DNA from: an uncultured Eubacteriales bacterium | GTDB lineage: Bacteria > Bacillota > Clostridia > Lachnospirales > Lachnospiraceae | Reading direction: 5' to 3' | DNA: 64,000 bases | Assembly: GCA_900315305.1 (NCBI GenBank) | Contig: OMYS01000022.1 | Coordinates: 1 to 64,000 of the forward strand | Shown here: positions 37,247-45,385 of the stretch, in pieces | How positions within the stretch are numbered: the first letter of the stretch is position 1 | Layout: the number at the start of each line of letters is the position of its first letter | Translations under genes and position numbers: made by a program | The notes under the pieces: generated by a model | What the model was told of the DNA's origin: nothing | Seen by the model: the letters and a program-made list of their open reading frames with translations, nothing else | Database searches by the model: none

Positions 37247-37272
37247 AACGGCCGCCTTCGGGCGGCCGTTTT
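37247..37272 (+). terminator. metY terminator
   Basis: Ten-base perfect stem aacggccgcc/ggcggccgtt with loop ttcg, then TT. The GC-rich stem and stable tetraloop support termination despite a short T run. Confidence 0.75.
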
Positions 37273-37286
37273 CATGTATTGGGCTG

Positions 37287-37358
37287 GTTACAGTTCACAC
37301 GCTGTCCAACCCTGATATTTGCGACCGCACGCGATTTTTGGTGCGCGTGAACTGTAAC
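37287..37358. mobile_element. MITE-like family A element, minimal 72-bp form
   Basis: Opens GTTACAGTTCACACGC and closes GCGCGTGAACTGTAAC, with only ccctgatatttgcgaccgca-like sequence between. It is the 198-bp element with nearly all the interior removed. Both sides carry gggct, but in slightly different positions, so a clean 8-bp duplication is not visible. Confidence 0.75.
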
Positions 37359-37419
37359 GGGCTACAATCCTCGATATGTGTACCGGCCCGCGATATGGAC
37401 TTTTGGGCGGGTGGGCCAT

Positions 37420-37483
37420 ATAATACCCATCGTAGCTTTGATTTTATGAAAAATTTATGCTTTCGCGTATGAAAGCGTTTTAT
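37420..37483 (+). promoter_or_regulatory. Candidate promoter and cre-like site before the radical SAM gene
   Basis: TATAAT at 37420-37425 with only a weak -35. TGAAAGCGTTTTAT at 37470-37483 resembles the catabolite-responsive element consensus in its first ten bases and lies in the leader, 20 bp before the ATG. Confidence 0.45.
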
Positions 37484-37502
37484 CGAGAGGAATGGAGGAA
37501 AT

Positions 37503-38975
37503 ATGGCTTCAACAGTAGGGAACATTAAGCATGCGGCCGAGAGACAGGCGATGAGTGTCATGCTTGACGGTCTTGTCAAGCATCTCGACGGAAAGAACGA
37601 GGAGGAGAGAAACGCGACTTATCTCAAGATCGTGGATCTTGCAGGCAAGTTCTTCGGCAAGGCTGCTCCGGAGGAGAAGCTTGCTCCGGTACGCGCGGCG
37701 ATCACGGATCCGGACAATCCGAACCACCGCTGGATCAGCATGATCAATCACATCCTTGATCACACAGATCCGCATGTGGCGAAGATGACTCTTCTGAATC
37801 TCGGATATGAGGCTTTTTTGAACGGAACGAAGACAATCCGTGCAAACCGTGAGAAATACAACTGTAATATTCCGTGGCTGATCCTGTTCGACCCGACACA
37901 GGCGTGCAACATGCACTGCGTGGGCTGCTGGTCCGGCACATACGGCCACAAGAGCAACCTGACCTTCGAGGATATGGACAAGATCGTCACAGAGGGCAAG
38001 GGGCTCGGCGCTCATCTCTTCATGATGACAGGCGGTGAGCCGATGGTCCGCAAGAAGGATGTTCTTCGCCTCTGCGAGAAGCATCAGGACTGCCAGTTCG
38101 CGGCATACACGAACTCGACACTGATCGACCAGGCTCTGTGCGATGAGGTCAAGCGCCTCGGTAACCTGATCTTCATGGTCTCCATCGAGGGAACTCCGGA
38201 GACAAATGATGCCCGCCGCGGTGACGGTCACTATGCGGCTGTCATGAAGGCCATGGACCTCATGAAGGAGAACGGCATCATCTTCGGAACATCAATCTGC
38301 TACACGAGACAGAACATCGAGGCTGTCACGGACGAGAAGTTCCTGCGGATGCTCGCTGACAAGGGCGCTCATTTCGGCTTCTATTTCCATTACATGCCGG
38401 TCGGCAAGAACGCGGTCGTCGATCTGATGCCGACGGTCGAGCAGAGAAAGGAAATGATCCGCAAGATCCGTTATGTCCGCTCCAATGACTGCGACATCGA
38501 GTTCTTCCCGATGGATTTCCAGAACGACGGCGAGTATGTCGGCGGATGCATCGCCGGCGGGCGCAACTACTTCCACATCAACGCAAATGGAGATGCGGAG
38601 CCGTGCGTATTCATTCACTACAGCAACACGAATATCAAGAACAACACGATTCTTGAGATGCTGCAGAGCCCGCTGTTCATGGCTTACCATGAGGGACAGC
38701 CGTTCAACAGAAATCATCTGAGACCGTGCCCGATGCTTGAGAATCCGCAGCTCCTGAAGGAGATGGTCGCAAAGACAGGCGCTCATCAGACGAACGTTGA
38801 GGCTCCGGAGGAGGCGGATGAGCTCTGCGCGAAGTGCGAGCCGTACGCAAAGGAGTGGGCTCCGGTCGCTGACGCGGAGTGGGCTTCCGAGAAACACAAG
38901 AAGCCGACCTACGAGAACTACACGAAAGAGAAGAGAGAGCATCCGGAGCTTGCTGCGTTCGAGCACGCAGAGTAA
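37503..38975 (+). CDS. Radical SAM protein of unknown function
   Basis: 490 residues. The cluster motif is CNMHCVGC (CxxxCxxC), near residue 138, followed by FMMTGGEP, the SAM-binding GGE. A helical N-terminal domain of about 115 residues (AAERQAMSVMLDGLVKHLDG) comes first. The C-terminal part has further cysteines (PCPMLENP and CAKCEPYAKEW) that could hold an auxiliary cluster or metal. The nearest shape I know is the MoaA/PqqE/HpnH radical SAM group, but the substrate is unknown. AGGAATGGAGG lies before the ATG. It is a single-gene unit between terminators. Confidence 0.85.
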   Translation: MASTVGNIKHAAERQAMSVMLDGLVKHLDGKNEEERNATYLKIVDLAGKFFGKAAPEEKLAPVRAAITDPDNPNHRWISMINHILDHTDPHVAKMTLLNLGYEAFLNGTKTIRANREKYNCNIPWLILFDPTQACNMHCVGCWSGTYGHKSNLTFEDMDKIVTEGKGLGAHLFMMTGGEPMVRKKDVLRLCEKHQDCQFAAYTNSTLIDQALCDEVKRLGNLIFMVSIEGTPETNDARRGDGHYAAVMKAMDLMKENGIIFGTSICYTRQNIEAVTDEKFLRMLADKGAHFGFYFHYMPVGKNAVVDLMPTVEQRKEMIRKIRYVRSNDCDIEFFPMDFQNDGEYVGGCIAGGRNYFHINANGDAEPCVFIHYSNTNIKNNTILEMLQSPLFMAYHEGQPFNRNHLRPCPMLENPQLLKEMVAKTGAHQTNVEAPEEADELCAKCEPYAKEWAPVADAEWASEKHKKPTYENYTKEKREHPELAAFEHAE

Positions 38976-39007
38976 TACGGTGCATAAGTCATACGGAACA
39001 TAAAGGA

Positions 39008-39032
39008 CCCGGCACGAAGGTGCCGGGTTTTT
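39008..39032 (+). terminator. Terminator of the radical SAM gene
   Basis: cccggcac pairs with gtgccggg around gaag and is followed by five T. Confidence 0.9.
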
Positions 39033-39090
39033 GCATGAATTTCAGTCGCAGTGCAATGTGTGAACTGGCGATGACGATAGACAGGCGCAA

Positions 39091-39121
39091 AAAAAGAGCC
39101 GCAAATGCTGCAGCTCTTTTT
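39091..39121 (-). terminator. Terminator of the OpgB-like gene
   Basis: aaaaagagc and gctcttttt form an A/T-ended stem around a 13-base centre. Either strand gives a T tail. It lies 16 bp after the stop of the minus-strand transferase gene. Confidence 0.7.
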
Positions 39122-39136
39122 CTATGCCCGGGACTG

Positions 39137-41038
39137 TCAGTCCGGAAGTGTGAATGATTTTGTCTTGCCTATGTAGATGTCGCCTGCCGCCGAGTCGACG
39201 TGGAGCCGCAGTGTGTACTTGCCGCTTGTGCCGATGACGTTCCTTGCGACGCCGAGCCAGTAGGTTCCGTCGGTCTGAAGCGTCGCGCTGTGCATCAGGA
39301 GGCGCTCACCGGAGTCATCGTAGATGGACACATAGAGGCTGTTGATGTCGTCCTCAATCTTATCCAGGTTGCTGATCACGAAGTAGACATTGTCGTTGTC
39401 GTATGTGACCTTGATCTTCGGCTTTGCCTTGTTCATTTCCTTCGAGACTCTCGAGGACTCCGCGCTGATGCCGGCGAGCTTCGTCATGAAGGAGGACTTC
39501 CGCGACAGCTCGGTGTTCATTTCCGTGACGCCGTACTTCTCCGTCAGCGTCTTCTTGTCAGAGAACAGGTTTGTGCCGAGGCCGAGGCGGTCGCCGTCGA
39601 TCGTGCAGCCGAGAGCTGCGAGCGTCGTCGGGAAATCGTCGAACGTCGTGTAGGTGCGCTTCTTGTCCGGGTTTGCGACAGTCGCGTCCGCGTTGATGTA
39701 GCAGGTGTAGACGCGGCGGTTGTAATCGGAGGAGACATCGTTGCAGAAATCTCCGTCCATCGTCAGATGATCGCCGGAAATGACGATCGTCGTGTTGTCG
39801 TACCAGGACTGCTGCTGGCACCACTGGATGAAAGAGGCGACCTGCGCTGAGCTGCACGCCATGACATTCGCGTACTGGTTGTCGCCGAATGTCGTCGGGC
39901 AGAGCTCGCACACATAGCCGTTCGGGAAATGCGTGTCGACCGTCAGCATCGTGAAGTTGAACGGCTGATCGGAGGAACCGAGCGTCGACAGCTCATTTTT
40001 CGCGTTGGCGAAGAGCTTCTCGTCCTCATAGCCCCACCAGACCTTGTAGTTGCTCGGAATCCAGCCGACCTCCTTCGCGTAGAGGTAATCCATGATGTTG
40101 TAGTTGCCATGGTCCGTGAAGTAGAGTCTCCGGCCGCCGAAGGTTGCGTTCGAGCCGAGCATGAAGACCTGCTGATAGCCCTGCTGCTGCAGGATATCGC
40201 CGAGCGTCGTGATCGACGGGAAGAAGCTGGTCTGCGTCGACATGCCGTTATTGCCGAGCGATGTCTTGAGCGGAAGACCGGAGGTCTGCGCGAAGATGCC
40301 GCCCATCGTCCAGGTCGCGCCGTTCATCGCGTAGCTGCCGTTCAGTTTGTCGGAGCTTCCCGAGAAATCTTCATTTTCCTCGGCGAGCTGCGTGAGCTCC
40401 GGGATGCAGTTGAAATCAAAGCCGCCGCCGTTGTCCTTGTCGGCGTAGGTCATTTCCATCGACTCGAGGTAGATGTAAATGAGGTTCCTCTTCTTCTCGG
40501 GAAATGTGATCGTTGCTGTCGACGGATCAACGTAGTTGTCCTCGATGAAGCTGGAGTCCTTGTTGCGGTTGCTCCACCAGTTGCCGATGTCGAGCTTTGT
40601 GTATCCGACCCACGCGGCCGCCACGATGCCGGCCAGACCGCCGAGACCGAGCAGAAGCCTCAGTCTGCGGATGAAGGACTTCTTCCGGAGCAGCACCAGG
40701 CAGACGATCGCCGCCGCAGCGGCAATACCAGCCGGAAGCACGCAGGCGGCGAGGAAGCCGGAGATCATGTTGTCGCCCGTGCCCTCGAGGGGCTCGCTCA
40801 GCTCGAAGATGATCTCATCCATCTTGAGATTGCTCCAGGTCGTGAATGCCCATCGGCATGTGAAAATGAGAAACACAGCCAGCGTGACTGCGAGGACGAT
40901 CAGAACGGACAGAATCGCTGTTCTGACCTCCCGGGCGCTCGGTTTTCTGAAGATTTTGTGCCGGTTCTTCTTACCGTCAGGATTCGTTTCCTTCTTCCTG
41001 CCGTGAAATCTTTGAAAAATGGATTGCTTCTCGCTCAA
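39137..41038 (-). CDS. OpgB/MdoB-like phosphoglycerol transferase, membrane sulfatase-fold enzyme
   Basis: About 633 residues. A basic N-terminus and three hydrophobic segments in the first 150 residues precede an extracellular alkaline-phosphatase/sulfatase domain. LIYIYLESMEMTYAD carries the metal-binding Glu, NGATWTMGGIFAQTSGLPL carries the Thr nucleophile, and VISGDHLTMDGDF carries the Asp-His metal pair. These match OpgB more closely than LtaS, which has five membrane helices. It probably transfers phosphoglycerol to a cell-surface glycan. No ATG begins the frame. I take TTG at 41038, with GGACGGGG upstream; an earlier TTG at 41095 is possible. Confidence 0.8.
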   Translation of the reverse strand: MSEKQSIFQRFHGRKKETNPDGKKNRHKIFRKPSAREVRTAILSVLIVLAVTLAVFLIFTCRWAFTTWSNLKMDEIIFELSEPLEGTGDNMISGFLAACVLPAGIAAAAAIVCLVLLRKKSFIRRLRLLLGLGGLAGIVAAAWVGYTKLDIGNWWSNRNKDSSFIEDNYVDPSTATITFPEKKRNLIYIYLESMEMTYADKDNGGGFDFNCIPELTQLAEENEDFSGSSDKLNGSYAMNGATWTMGGIFAQTSGLPLKTSLGNNGMSTQTSFFPSITTLGDILQQQGYQQVFMLGSNATFGGRRLYFTDHGNYNIMDYLYAKEVGWIPSNYKVWWGYEDEKLFANAKNELSTLGSSDQPFNFTMLTVDTHFPNGYVCELCPTTFGDNQYANVMACSSAQVASFIQWCQQQSWYDNTTIVISGDHLTMDGDFCNDVSSDYNRRVYTCYINADATVANPDKKRTYTTFDDFPTTLAALGCTIDGDRLGLGTNLFSDKKTLTEKYGVTEMNTELSRKSSFMTKLAGISAESSRVSKEMNKAKPKIKVTYDNDNVYFVISNLDKIEDDINSLYVSIYDDSGERLLMHSATLQTDGTYWLGVARNVIGTSGKYTLRLHVDSAAGDIYIGKTKSFTLPD

Positions 41039-41207
41039 ATCTTTTCCCCGTCCTTTGTCTTCTCTCCAATATAAATGTGACGTATGTACTGCCAAACTCC
41101 CGTTTAAGCATACGCAGTGATTTTATCATGAAATCAGAAGAAAAAAAGCGGAAAATCCATGAAACACAGAAATATCATGAAAAAATCACATTCCGGCGAG
41201 GTTTACA

Positions 41208-41304
41208 GGAACTGCAATCTATGCTAGACTTAGTCGCACAATGAGACAGAGACAGTGACAGAGACCGCGGGGATGCCCGGGGCCTTCCTGCTGTCTCTTT
41301 TTTT
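41208..41304 (+). promoter_or_regulatory. Promoter and attenuator-like terminator in the bioY leader
   Basis: TTTACA (41208-41213), 17 bases and TAGACT form a possible promoter. Then agagacag (41248-41255) pairs with ctgtctct (41291-41298), with a GC-rich inner hairpin, and seven T end at 41304. bioY begins 115 bp later. The remaining 41305-41418 is GC-rich with short inverted repeats and no gene. Confidence 0.5.
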
Positions 41305-41418
41305 GTGCCGGTTCTGAAGCTGTGGCTCAGTCTGCAGGAGCCGGGATGCTGCTCAGGCGTATTCCGCGCGGTCCGGCGAGAACAGTCACAGGCCGGTGAA
41401 GGCAGAAAGGATAAAAGT

Positions 41419-42012
41419 ATGGCAGCAATTACAGCGAAATCGAAGCAGAAGATGACGACGGTTGAGATCGTCTACTGCGGCATGTTTGCCGCGCTCATGG
41501 CGGTCGGCGCATTTATCAAGATCATGATCCCTCTCGGGGTCTTCGAGGTGACCTTCTCACTTCAGTTCTTCTTTGCGCTCCTCGCGGGGTTCTTCCTCGG
41601 GGCAAAGCGCGGCTTCACGAGCGTCCTCGTGTACCTGATCATCGGTCTCATCGGTGTGCCGGTATTCGCCCACGGCGGCGGTCCCGCGTACGTGCTGAAG
41701 CCGACCTTCGGCTTCCTGATCGGCTTTGCATTTGCGGCACTTGTCGCAGGCACAGTATATAAGAAGCTCGGCAAATGCACATTCCCAAGGCTTCTTCTCG
41801 CCGCATTTGCCGGAGAAATGGTTTATTATGCGTGCGGACTCGTGTATTATTACATTATGTTCAATTTCATTCTGCCGAACGGCTCATCGATCGCCATTCC
41901 GGAGCTCATCAGTGTCTGGTTCCTCAGCACAGTCATCCCGGACTTCACGTTGTGCGTGGCGGCGTCCTTTGTCGCAAGGCAGCTTCTGCCGCATCTGGGA
42001 GTTTTAAAATGA
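41419..42012 (+). CDS. bioY: Biotin ECF transporter substrate-binding protein BioY
   Basis: 197 residues with six hydrophobic segments. The first, AALMAVGAFIKIMIPLG, is followed by FSLQFFFALLAGFFLG and GLIGVPVFAHGGGPAYVLKPTFGFLIGF, the BioY signature. It captures biotin in the membrane for an ECF module encoded elsewhere. AGAAAGGA precedes the ATG at 41419; a longer in-frame start lies in the leader but has no support. Its stop overlaps the next start (ATGA). Confidence 0.93.
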   Translation: MAAITAKSKQKMTTVEIVYCGMFAALMAVGAFIKIMIPLGVFEVTFSLQFFFALLAGFFLGAKRGFTSVLVYLIIGLIGVPVFAHGGGPAYVLKPTFGFLIGFAFAALVAGTVYKKLGKCTFPRLLLAAFAGEMVYYACGLVYYYIMFNFILPNGSSIAIPELISVWFLSTVIPDFTLCVAASFVARQLLPHLGVLK

Positions 42013-42617
42013 CTGTATTACCGCTGTTTGAGAATATCGACGGCAAGACCTTCCTTATTATCGGGGGAGGGAACACGGCTGCCCGCAAGGTCGGGCGCCT
42101 TCTCCAGTTCACGAACCGCATCATCGTGATCGCCGAGGAGACAGATATCAAGGATGTGAAGGTGATCCGGAGACCCTTTGAGGAGAGCGATCTGGACCGC
42201 GCGGACTTCGTGATCGCGGCGACCGATGACCGGTCGCTGAACCGGAGCATAGCCGCAGCGTGCCGGGAGCGCAGGATTCCGATCAACGTGGTCGACGATC
42301 CGGAGCTCTGCTCGTTCATTTTTCCGAGCGTCGTGAAGCGCGGCGATCTGACGGTCGGTATTTCGACCGGTGGCGCATCACCCGCCTATGCCTCACTGCT
42401 CCGGCGGACGCTCGAGAAGAACCTGCCGGACCACATCGGCGGCATTCTCGAGAGAATGGGAGCGCTCAGGAAGACGGTTCCGGCACGGATTCCGGACCAG
42501 AAGCGCCGCGCGAAGTGCTACAAGGAGATCCTCTCGGAGCTCCTCGTGCGCGACAACAACGTGGGTGACGATGAGATCGACGGGATTGTTGAGAAATATC
42601 AGTACAACTGCGAGTGA
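42009..42617 (+). CDS. Precorrin-2 dehydrogenase / sirohydrochlorin ferrochelatase domain protein (CysG-N/Met8 type)
   Basis: 202 residues. It opens with LPLFENIDGKTFLIIGGGNTAARKVGRLL, whose GGGNTA loop binds NAD. DFVIAATDDRSLNRSIAAACR and INVVDDPELCSFIFPSVV contain the family's active-site Asp, and GDLTVGISTGGASPAYA follows. It oxidises precorrin-2 to sirohydrochlorin and may insert iron to give siroheme. The start overlaps the bioY stop; a longer frame upstream reads through bioY and is not real. Confidence 0.9.
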   Translation: MTVLPLFENIDGKTFLIIGGGNTAARKVGRLLQFTNRIIVIAEETDIKDVKVIRRPFEESDLDRADFVIAATDDRSLNRSIAAACRERRIPINVVDDPELCSFIFPSVVKRGDLTVGISTGGASPAYASLLRRTLEKNLPDHIGGILERMGALRKTVPARIPDQKRRAKCYKEILSELLVRDNNVGDDEIDGIVEKYQYNCE

Positions 42618-42635
42618 GAGAGGCAGCCGCCTGGG

Positions 42636-42681
42636 CAGGCGTTCTCCACGGGCTGTACCCGTGAAGGACGCCTGTTTTTTT
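42636..42681 (+). terminator. Terminator directly before hemC
   Basis: caggcgt with acgcctg and cacggg with cccgtg form a two-part stem followed by seven T (42675-42681). The T run ends only 16 bases before the hemC ATG, so termination and translation signals nearly touch. Confidence 0.85.
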
Positions 42682-42697
42682 GAAAGGAATTAAAAAA

Positions 42698-43684
42698 ATG
42701 CGAACAATTCGACTGGCAACAAGGGGGAGCCGCCTCGCGATGGTTCAGGCCCTCATGGTGAAGAAGAGCCTCGAGGAGGCGGGCGCTTCGGTCGAGATTA
42801 TCGAGGTGACGACGAAGGGCGACAGGGACCGTGTCCACGCGCTGACAGCGATCGGCGGCAAGGGCCTCTTTGTCCGCGGCATTGAGGAGAAGCTCCTTGA
42901 CGGCGAGGCGGACATCGCGGTCCACTGCGGCAAGGACCTGCCCTACGAGCTGCAGGACGGCCTCGTGATTGCGGGAGTTCCGGGGGCAGCGGATGCGCGC
43001 GACATGCTGCTCGTCCCGGAGGAGAAGGCTGGCGCTGCGGACATGAGCGGTGTCCCGGAGGAAAAGGCCTGCACCGCAGACATAAGCGATACGCGGGGTC
43101 TGCAGGCGCAGGCCGCTATAAAGACCGGCGCTGCGGCAAGGCATGAGGGCTTCTTCCTGCCGCAGGGGGCGGTCATCGGGACCGGCAGCCCGCGGCGCCG
43201 GGCGGAGCTCGCCCGTCTTCTCCCGGGCGCGCGCTTTCAGGACATCCGCGGCAATATCACGACCAGGATCCGCAAAATGCGGGACGGGGAGTACGACGGG
43301 ATTATTCTCGCGAAGGCCGGCGTCGACCGGCTGGGTCCTGACCTTAGTGGCCTTCGGACTCGCATTTTCAGCGAGGAGGAGTGCATACCGGCCGGCTGCC
43401 AGGGAATCCTTGCGATTGAGTGCCGCAGCGATGATGCGGAGATGCGAAGTCTCCTTGAGACGCTGACCGATGCGGAGACGAAGCGCCGCTACGACGTCGA
43501 GCGCTATCTCTTCTGTAAAATGAAGGCCGACTGCTCGATGGCGGTCGGTGTCCACGCCCATGTGGAGGGCGACGCAGTGAGAATTGCGGCGATGCTTCGC
43601 GGAAGGAAGACCGCAAGACAGGGGCTCTATGCGGATTTTCGCGCGATGTGCGATGACATCGCGCGGGAGCTCACGGAAGGGTGA
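42698..43684 (+). CDS. hemC: Porphobilinogen deaminase with 40-residue insert
   Basis: 328 residues; joins four porphobilinogens into hydroxymethylbilane. RLATRGSRLAMVQA opens the protein. AVHCGKDLPYEL replaces the usual AVHSMKDVPTEL but keeps the catalytic Asp. GTGSPRRRAEL is the substrate-binding Arg segment, and the cofactor Cys is in KADCSMAVG. Residues about 106-148 are an insert starting with two 13-residue tandem units, VPEEKAGAADMSG and VPEEKACTADISD. The ATG at 42698 has AAAGGA upstream; a TTG 18 bp earlier sits in the terminator T run. Confidence 0.92.
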   Translation: MRTIRLATRGSRLAMVQALMVKKSLEEAGASVEIIEVTTKGDRDRVHALTAIGGKGLFVRGIEEKLLDGEADIAVHCGKDLPYELQDGLVIAGVPGAADARDMLLVPEEKAGAADMSGVPEEKACTADISDTRGLQAQAAIKTGAAARHEGFFLPQGAVIGTGSPRRRAELARLLPGARFQDIRGNITTRIRKMRDGEYDGIILAKAGVDRLGPDLSGLRTRIFSEEECIPAGCQGILAIECRSDDAEMRSLLETLTDAETKRRYDVERYLFCKMKADCSMAVGVHAHVEGDAVRIAAMLRGRKTARQGLYADFRAMCDDIARELTEG

Positions 43685-43694
43685 GGGAACGAAA

Positions 43695-45380
43695 ATGAGC
43701 GAAAATAATAAGAAATACGGCTCTGTCATACTGGTCGGGGCCGGCTGCGGCCGCGGCCTGATTACGCTGCGGGGGCTCGAGGAGCTCAGACGCGCGGATG
43801 CCGTCGTCTATGACGATCTGATTGATGACGGTCTTCTGAGCGAGGTGAGGTCCGGCGCGGAGCTGATCTATGTGGGCAAGCGGCTCGGAAAGCACAGCAT
43901 GGCGCAGGATGACATCAACCGGATTCTGATCAGCTGCGCGATGCGATACGCGCGAACGGTGCGCCTCAAGGGCGGCGACAGCTTCGTCTTTGGCCGCGGC
44001 GGCGAGGAGGTCATAGCGCTCCGAAAGGCCGGTGTGCCGTATGCGCTTGTGCCGGGCGTGAGCTCGTCGATCGCAGTCCCCGAGACGCTCGGCATCCCGG
44101 TCACGCACCGGAAGGTGGCCCGGTCATTTACGGTCATCACGGGCCACACGGCGGACGGGACGGGAGAAAACTACGAGGCGCTCGCAAAGCTTGACGGGAC
44201 ACTCATTTTCCTGATGGGCCTCAGGTCGGCGGACACGATTGCGGCGAACCTCATCCGCTGCGGGAAGGACCCCGGGACGCCTGCCGCGATTCTCTCCAAT
44301 GGCTTTTCGGCAAATGAGACGCGCATCGACGCGACGCTCGGCACGCTCGGGGAGATGGCGAAGAAGGCGGAGACGCCAGCGATTCTCGTTGTCGGGCCGA
44401 CCGCGGACATGCACCTTCTGGCCACGATTCCGGGGTGGAGGGATGCGGGGCGTGCGCGCGTCCTTGTGACGGGCACGGAGAGCTTTACGGCGCGCCTTGC
44501 CGCGCGGCTTGAGATGGAGGAGCTCAGTGCGGACCGCTGCGTCTGCCTCCGGATTGTCCCGCGGCCGGAGCGGATCCCTGAGGACCTTTCGGCCTGGGGG
44601 TGGATCGCATTTACCAGCGTGAATGGCGTCGATCTGTTCTTTGAGACACTGCGGGAGAGACGAGTCGATGTCCGGTCGCTTAGAGGGCTTCATTTTGCAG
44701 TGATCGGAAGAGGAACGGCCCTTGCGCTTGAAAAGCACGGCGTGCTGGCAGATTTTGTGCCGTCGAAATTTACGAGCGCTGCCTTCGGAAAGGAACTGCC
44801 GGAGGCGATGAGACGCATGGCGGAAAGAGAGGCGCATACGGGTAAGTCTCATGTGCCTGGTGAGCCGGATCGTCCGGAGGATCACAGTCATCCGAAGGCG
44901 CAGGAGAACATTCCGCGCCTTCTCATCCTCCGGGCCGCGAACGGCTCGCCTTATCTTGCGGAGGAGCTGCGGGACGCGGGCATCAGCTTCGACGATGTCC
45001 ACATCTATGACGCGGAGGCTGTGGATAACGACGCGGGAAATGAGGCCCCCTGTGGACAGACTGCGCGCTGCACTTCTTCCGGCTATGCAAACGGACACGA
45101 GGCGGCTGATGGAAAGGAAAATTCCCTGCGAGAGGCAGAGAAATCCGGGAAGCCTGATGGCAGGCCGGCGTATGACTACATTGTCTTTGCGTCCGCGGCC
45201 GGCGTGCGGGCATACTTCGGGAGCCGGGTGCTTCCGTTCGGCGCGGCCGTTGTCTGCATCGGGCCGTCGACGGCGGAGGAATTTGAGAAATACTCATGCA
45301 TGCCGTACCTCATGCCGGATGAGCACACGGTGGAGGGTGTCGCGAGGGTGATCCGATGCAGCCTGACGAGCACAGAATAG
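43695..45380 (+). CDS. cobA-hemD: Uroporphyrinogen-III C-methyltransferase / uroporphyrinogen-III synthase fusion
   Basis: 561 residues. The N-terminal methyltransferase (to about 245) has VGAGCGRGLITLRGLE, VYDDLI, RLKGGDSFVFGRGGEE and GIPVTHR. The HemD half starts at VLVTGTESF and includes WIAFTSVNGVDLFFE and YIVFASAAGVRAYF. Two low-complexity inserts interrupt HemD, near residues 379-409 and 442-492. The fusion turns hydroxymethylbilane into precorrin-2, feeding the Met8-type enzyme two genes upstream. It follows hemC by ten bases. hemA, hemB and hemL are not in the window. Confidence 0.93.
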   Translation: MSENNKKYGSVILVGAGCGRGLITLRGLEELRRADAVVYDDLIDDGLLSEVRSGAELIYVGKRLGKHSMAQDDINRILISCAMRYARTVRLKGGDSFVFGRGGEEVIALRKAGVPYALVPGVSSSIAVPETLGIPVTHRKVARSFTVITGHTADGTGENYEALAKLDGTLIFLMGLRSADTIAANLIRCGKDPGTPAAILSNGFSANETRIDATLGTLGEMAKKAETPAILVVGPTADMHLLATIPGWRDAGRARVLVTGTESFTARLAARLEMEELSADRCVCLRIVPRPERIPEDLSAWGWIAFTSVNGVDLFFETLRERRVDVRSLRGLHFAVIGRGTALALEKHGVLADFVPSKFTSAAFGKELPEAMRRMAEREAHTGKSHVPGEPDRPEDHSHPKAQENIPRLLILRAANGSPYLAEELRDAGISFDDVHIYDAEAVDNDAGNEAPCGQTARCTSSGYANGHEAADGKENSLREAEKSGKPDGRPAYDYIVFASAAGVRAYFGSRVLPFGAAVVCIGPSTAEEFEKYSCMPYLMPDEHTVEGVARVIRCSLTSTE

Positions 45381-45385
45381 CTGTC

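Noticed and set aside
37279-37366. A target-site duplication around the 72-bp family A element
   Set aside because: gggct occurs on both sides but at different distances from the ends, so an 8-bp duplication cannot be claimed.
41305-41418. A cobalamin or other known riboswitch in front of bioY
   Set aside because: Short inverted repeats are present but none of the conserved riboswitch cores I know can be read. Kept only as an uncharacterised leader.
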